Source of the DNA: Coriobacteriales bacterium | GTDB taxonomy: Bacteria > Actinomycetota > Coriobacteriia > Coriobacteriales > UBA8131 | Assembly (NCBI GenBank): GCA_031256575.1 | Contig: JAIRQI010000046.1 | Coordinates: 1 to 6,608, forward strand | Direction: 5' to 3' | DNA length: 6,608 nucleotides | Shown: positions 3,914 through 6,608 of the stretch, piece by piece | Layout of the letters: the number at the start of each line of letters is the position of its first letter | Numbering within the stretch: position 1 is the stretch's first letter | Program-made: the position numbers and the translations under genes | The notes under the pieces: generated by a model | What the model was told of the DNA's origin: nothing | The model's input: only the letters and a program-made list of their open reading frames with translations | Databases searched by the model: none

Positions 3914-6138
3914 TGCCCGCCGGGTTGTTGCTCGGACGCTACCGCTTGACCGAGACCGCTGGCCACGGTGGCTTTGCCACCGTCGAAGTAGCCTGGGACA
4001 CCCGCCTGCAACGACGGGTAGCGGTCAAGCGCATAGCTCTGCGCAACAGTGCCGACCCAACCGCCCGAGCCAGCCTCCGCGAGGCTCGCACCGCCGCCCT
4101 GCTAAACGATGCGAATATCGTCAACGTCTTGGATTTCGAGGTGACCGCCACTGAAGCCTTGATTATCATGGAATACATCGAAGGCCCCAGCTTGGTAACC
4201 TTGCTGCGTAACAGCAGTACCCTCCTAGATTTGCCGAGCATCGCTGCCATCACTCGTGATGTCGGCAACGCTCTTATCCACGCTCATGAGAATCAGGTCT
4301 TGCACCTCGATATCAAGCCGGCGAACATCCTCTTCGACCTCAAGGGCAATGCCAAGGTCACCGATTTTGGCATGGCTTCGCTGTCAGCCCGCGTCGGATT
4401 TGCCGAGCCGCAAGGCGGAACAGTCGGTTACATGCCTCCCGAGCAAATCGAAGGCCAGCAAGTGGACGAGCGCACGGACCTCTGGGCCCTGGCCATACTC
4501 ATCTACCAGCTGCTGGTCGGCAACAATCCCTATCTGGTGGCCGATGCCGAGGAGTCGCTGAGGCGCATCGAGACGGTCAACCTGCCCCTGCCCAGCCAGG
4601 TCCGCAACGACCTGAACCCGGCCATCGACCTCTTGTTCATCTCCGCCCTGTCGGCCGAGCCGGCCTGGCGCCAAAGCAGCATCAAGACCTTCGTCGACGC
4701 CCTCTTGCCCTACCTGGGCAACACCCGCAGCGGACGGGCAGCCCTGCGCCGCCGAGTCGGGGTGTTGAGCAGCGACAACCAGATTGCGGAGAATTCTGGT
4801 CAGCTCGTCAATCTTACTGTGCGACAAGCTAGCCAGCGCCCGGCTCAAGACCAATTCACAAATGTGGAGATAACCGGTGAGATTGTACCCGCAAACGCTC
4901 TCTGGCCGGTGCTACCAGCAGAAACGCGTACCAGCCAGCGCGACGGCAGCGACTACAGCAGCGGCAGCGACCGCGACTACAGCAGCGGCAGCGACCGTAG
5001 CGATAGCAGCAACAGCGGCGACGGCTACAACCACGACGACGAAGACGACGACGAAGACGAAGAACGCTCATCATTACCACTCTGGTGGCGTCTTTCCCCG
5101 CGGGCTCAAGCAGCCTTGACCCGGTTGTTGGCAGCTTTGGCTTGTGTGAGCACTGCTTTCGTCGGGATTTCCGGCTTTGGCCTGCTCGGTCTGGGAGGTG
5201 GGGGAGTTGTCACCGGCTCATCTTGGCGGCCGGTTGGCGGTAGTATCGAGAGCACAATCAGCTATACCCCGGTTGAGCTGACAGCGTCGGAATTTCAACT
5301 GCAATTGATCGTCCTGCTTGGCATCTTGGCGCTAATCGCCATCGTAGCGCTGATTGCTCCGACGCTCGGAGCAGCAGTTGCGACCTTGACCTTGGTAGCT
5401 GGTTTCTGGGCTCGCGGCTTGGTCTTCATCAGTATCTTGTTAGCATTTGTCTTGGTTATCTGGTGGCTGCTGGTCGGTCGGCGGGGAGTCAATGAAAGTA
5501 TCATCATGGCTCTGACCATGCTCTTGACCTGCCTGTTTGCTCCCTTTTGCCTGCCTTTGCTAGCCGGAGGCAAGCTACGCCTGCTAAAAGCTTTGGGCAC
5601 TACTGGAGCCAGCTGGTTTCTCATCCTGTTCTTAAGTGGACTAACTAGACCACTTATTGATTCCGAACTGCCAGGCCAACTGTTCAGCGCCGGATTCATT
5701 CTGGAGCGAGCCAGCCATCAGTTCCCGCCAGCGTTCTGGACGCTGCTAAACTCACCGACCAGCTGGTTGAGCTTGCTGACCTGGCTTTTGGCCTGCGCTT
5801 GCATGGTTTATTTCAGCCGCAACAAAAAACCCTCCGAACCTCAGTCTGGGTGGCGGCGGCAGTCAGCAAAAGATGATAAAGAAGATGACCCGCTGGCCAA
5901 TCGTCCTTCTCGCCTAAAGCTCATGATGGGTGCCGTTTTGGCAACCTTTCTCCTGCTTGTAGGCTTATTGGTTGTACCCTTTAGCAACGGCGAACTATAT
6001 TTGACAGCCCAGATTGTCGGGCTTTCAATCAAAATCGGCGTTTCTTTTGTTCTGATTTCACTGCTCATCCTGACTGGAGTTCTAGCCGGATGCAGTGAGA
6101 CAGCTGCGGGTTTCTCCGCAGACAATATAGAGCAGTAA
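3913..6138 (+). CDS. Membrane Ser/Thr protein kinase (Hanks type) with acidic linker and 8-9 membrane spans
   Basis: This is a predicted cytoplasmic-domain kinase anchored in the membrane by a polytopic C-terminus. The catalytic domain covers residues 8-265. It has the glycine loop GHGGFATV (17-24), ATP-anchoring Lys39 (VAVK), helix-C Glu57, catalytic loop HLDIKPAN (131-138, Asp133 catalytic, Lys135, Asn138), DFG (151-153), the activation-loop Thr170 in GGTVGY, PPE (175-177) and Arg253. All catalytic residues are kept. The usual Arg before Asp133 is Leu, so activation-loop control may differ from RD kinases such as PknB. Residues 340-388 form a Ser/Asp-rich then Asp/Glu-rich linker that includes DYSSGSDR twice. 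Hydrophobic spans follow near 402-428, 461-482, 483-500, 502-521, 529-551, 556-577, 615-634, 669-690 and 698-726. There are no PASTA repeats, so cell-wall sensing of the PknB type is not indicated. The ATG at 3913 overlaps the hflX stop, and fhaA follows. Confidence 0.93.
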   Translation: MPAGLLLGRYRLTETAGHGGFATVEVAWDTRLQRRVAVKRIALRNSADPTARASLREARTAALLNDANIVNVLDFEVTATEALIIMEYIEGPSLVTLLRNSSTLLDLPSIAAITRDVGNALIHAHENQVLHLDIKPANILFDLKGNAKVTDFGMASLSARVGFAEPQGGTVGYMPPEQIEGQQVDERTDLWALAILIYQLLVGNNPYLVADAEESLRRIETVNLPLPSQVRNDLNPAIDLLFISALSAEPAWRQSSIKTFVDALLPYLGNTRSGRAALRRRVGVLSSDNQIAENSGQLVNLTVRQASQRPAQDQFTNVEITGEIVPANALWPVLPAETRTSQRDGSDYSSGSDRDYSSGSDRSDSSNSGDGYNHDDEDDDEDEERSSLPLWWRLSPRAQAALTRLLAALACVSTAFVGISGFGLLGLGGGGVVTGSSWRPVGGSIESTISYTPVELTASEFQLQLIVLLGILALIAIVALIAPTLGAAVATLTLVAGFWARGLVFISILLAFVLVIWWLLVGRRGVNESIIMALTMLLTCLFAPFCLPLLAGGKLRLLKALGTTGASWFLILFLSGLTRPLIDSELPGQLFSAGFILERASHQFPPAFWTLLNSPTSWLSLLTWLLACACMVYFSRNKKPSEPQSGWRRQSAKDDKEDDPLANRPSRLKLMMGAVLATFLLLVGLLVVPFSNGELYLTAQIVGLSIKIGVSFVLISLLILTGVLAGCSETAAGFSADNIEQ
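4951..4997 (+). repeat. 24-bp tandem repeat in the kinase linker
   Basis: Two copies of the 23-base segment starting GACTACAGCAGCGGCAGCGA lie at 4951-4973 and 4975-4997. With a period of 24 bp they encode DYSSGSDR twice (kinase residues 347-354 and 355-362). They are followed by GAC/GAA triplet runs (about 5032-5062) that encode the acidic stretch. This is a slippage-prone, probably disordered linker between the kinase domain and the membrane part. Confidence 0.8.
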
Positions 6139-6151
6139 AGAGGATTGGCAG

Positions 6152-6229
6152 ATGCAGTATAACTACAGTAGGACAATCCGTGCAGGCACTTTGCGTGTGT
6201 ATCAGCTGCAGATTATCGAGGAGTGTTAA
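6152..6229 (+). CDS. Possible 25-residue small protein between the kinase gene and fhaA
   Basis: A 25-codon frame begins at ATG 6152, seven bases after AGAGGA (6139-6144), and ends with TAA at 6227-6229, two bases before the fhaA GTG. The peptide (MQYNYSRTIRAGTLRVYQLQ, then IIEEC) is basic in the middle, has no membrane span and ends in Cys. I do not recognise it. The GAGGAG that serves fhaA is embedded in its last codons, so it could act as a leader that couples translation. In its favour are the ribosome site and the tight fit. Against it are its size and the fact that such ORFs arise by chance. If it is not translated, the stretch is simply the kinase-fhaA spacer. Confidence 0.35.
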   Translation: MQYNYSRTIRAGTLRVYQLQIIEEC

Positions 6230-6231
6230 AG

Positions 6232-6608
6232 GTGGGCGTGCTGGACAAGTTTGAAGGCAGTGTCGAAAATGCCTTCGATAAAGCGGGAGCCAGGGTCTTC
6301 AAAGGCACTTTAGAACCGGCTCAGATTGCTCGCCGGGCCGAGAAGCAGATGAAGCGTGAGAGGCTGGTTGGTGCTGGCAAGCAACACGCTCCGACCCTCT
6401 ATACCGTTTTGGTGTCTGCCAAAGACGACCGACGCCTGTTTCATTTCTACCCGACCATGGCTTCCGAGATTGAGACCTACCTGCTCAGCCGGGGTGCTGA
6501 TGCCGGGCTGAGTTTCGACGGACGGCCACTGGTGCGCTTTATCGTTGACAAAAACCTAAAAAGCGGACGCTTTGATGTGATAGCTGAGAATGTCGCGGCT
6601 CCGATTAT
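6232..6608 (+). CDS. fhaA: FhaA-type protein, DUF3662 N-terminal domain (truncated by the window edge)
   Basis: About 125 residues are visible and the gene runs off the right edge. The sequence starts MGVLDKFEGSVENAFDKAG and continues with LEPAQIARRAEKQMKRER, then TLYTVLVSAKDDRRL and RPLVRFIVDK. This is the DUF3662 domain found at the N-terminus of mycobacterial FhaA and its relatives, which carry a C-terminal FHA domain that binds phosphothreonine peptides. In mycobacteria FhaA works with the Ser/Thr kinase PknB and the peptidoglycan flippase MviN in control of cell-wall synthesis. The FHA domain itself is not in the window. The GTG start is chosen because GAGGAG (6218-6223) lies eight bases upstream and the homologous N-terminus begins there. 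Directly downstream of a Ser/Thr kinase, it is likely a phospho-dependent partner in the same operon. Confidence 0.88.
   Translation, partial: MGVLDKFEGSVENAFDKAGARVFKGTLEPAQIARRAEKQMKRERLVGAGKQHAPTLYTVLVSAKDDRRLFHFYPTMASEIETYLLSRGADAGLSFDGRPLVRFIVDKNLKSGRFDVIAENVAAPI

Noticed and set aside
4303..4326. Kinase judged possibly inactive because HRD is HLD
   Set aside because: Catalytic Asp133, Lys135 and Asn138 and the DFG Asp are all present; HLD loops occur in active kinases such as myosin light-chain kinase.
4384..4854. 156-residue minus-strand frame opposite the kinase domain
   Set aside because: The sense strand encodes conserved kinase motifs, and the antisense product matches nothing recognisable.
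4877..5119. Ala/Thr-rich plus-strand frame over the kinase linker
   Set aside because: It is a shifted reading of GAC/AGC triplet repeats. The in-frame kinase reading runs through without interruption.
6104..6121. CTGCGG/CCGCAG hairpin at the kinase 3' end as a terminator
   Set aside because: It lies inside the coding sequence, has a six-base stem and no T-run, and fhaA follows closely as an operon partner.

Overview
The window looks chromosomal and actinobacterial, most likely from Coriobacteriia (Eggerthellaceae-like). Three things suggest this: a LexA with CGAAC-N4-GTTYG type operators, a multi-membrane-span Ser/Thr kinase followed by an FhaA-type (DUF3662) gene, and an FhaA N-terminus that resembles coriobacterial members as I remember them. 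Base composition is mid-GC and somewhat richer from about 3600 to 5070. The taxon is an inference from recalled families, not a database match.

Left part (1-850). Two LexA operators at 70-108 sit in a well-formed promoter pointing left. They should control an SOS gene that starts just outside the window. Positions 115-288 hold no clear gene, only an imperfect tandem repeat and a few tiny ORFs. A small zinc-ribbon protein gene runs leftwards (289-522). It is separated by a gene-free 325-base spacer from lexA, which runs rightwards (848-1489) from its own promoter with a LexA box on the -35.

Middle part (1490-2293). A repeat-rich spacer separates lexA from mscL (1660-2097). MscL is a mechanosensitive channel carrying a C-terminal double-CxxC zinc ribbon. 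A second spacer contains a perfect 9-bp hairpin, then a TATAAT box just ahead of hflX.

Right part (2294-6608). This is a tight left-to-right operon. hflX encodes a ribosome-associated GTPase with an unusual Ala/Ser/Pro-rich repeat tail of about 105 residues. It overlaps by one base (TAATG) a 741-residue membrane Ser/Thr kinase with an Asp/Ser-rich repeat linker and 8-9 predicted membrane spans instead of PASTA domains. A possible 25-codon small ORF follows, and then the 5' end of fhaA, whose phosphothreonine-binding FHA domain would lie beyond the edge. The arrangement links stress and ribosome rescue (HflX), Ser/Thr phosphorylation (kinase) and phosphopeptide recognition (FhaA).

Most of the window is ordinary housekeeping sequence. 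The parts worth a second look are the off-window SOS promoter, the 24-bp minisatellites in both hflX and the kinase gene, the coupling of HflX to the kinase, and the repeats around lexA.
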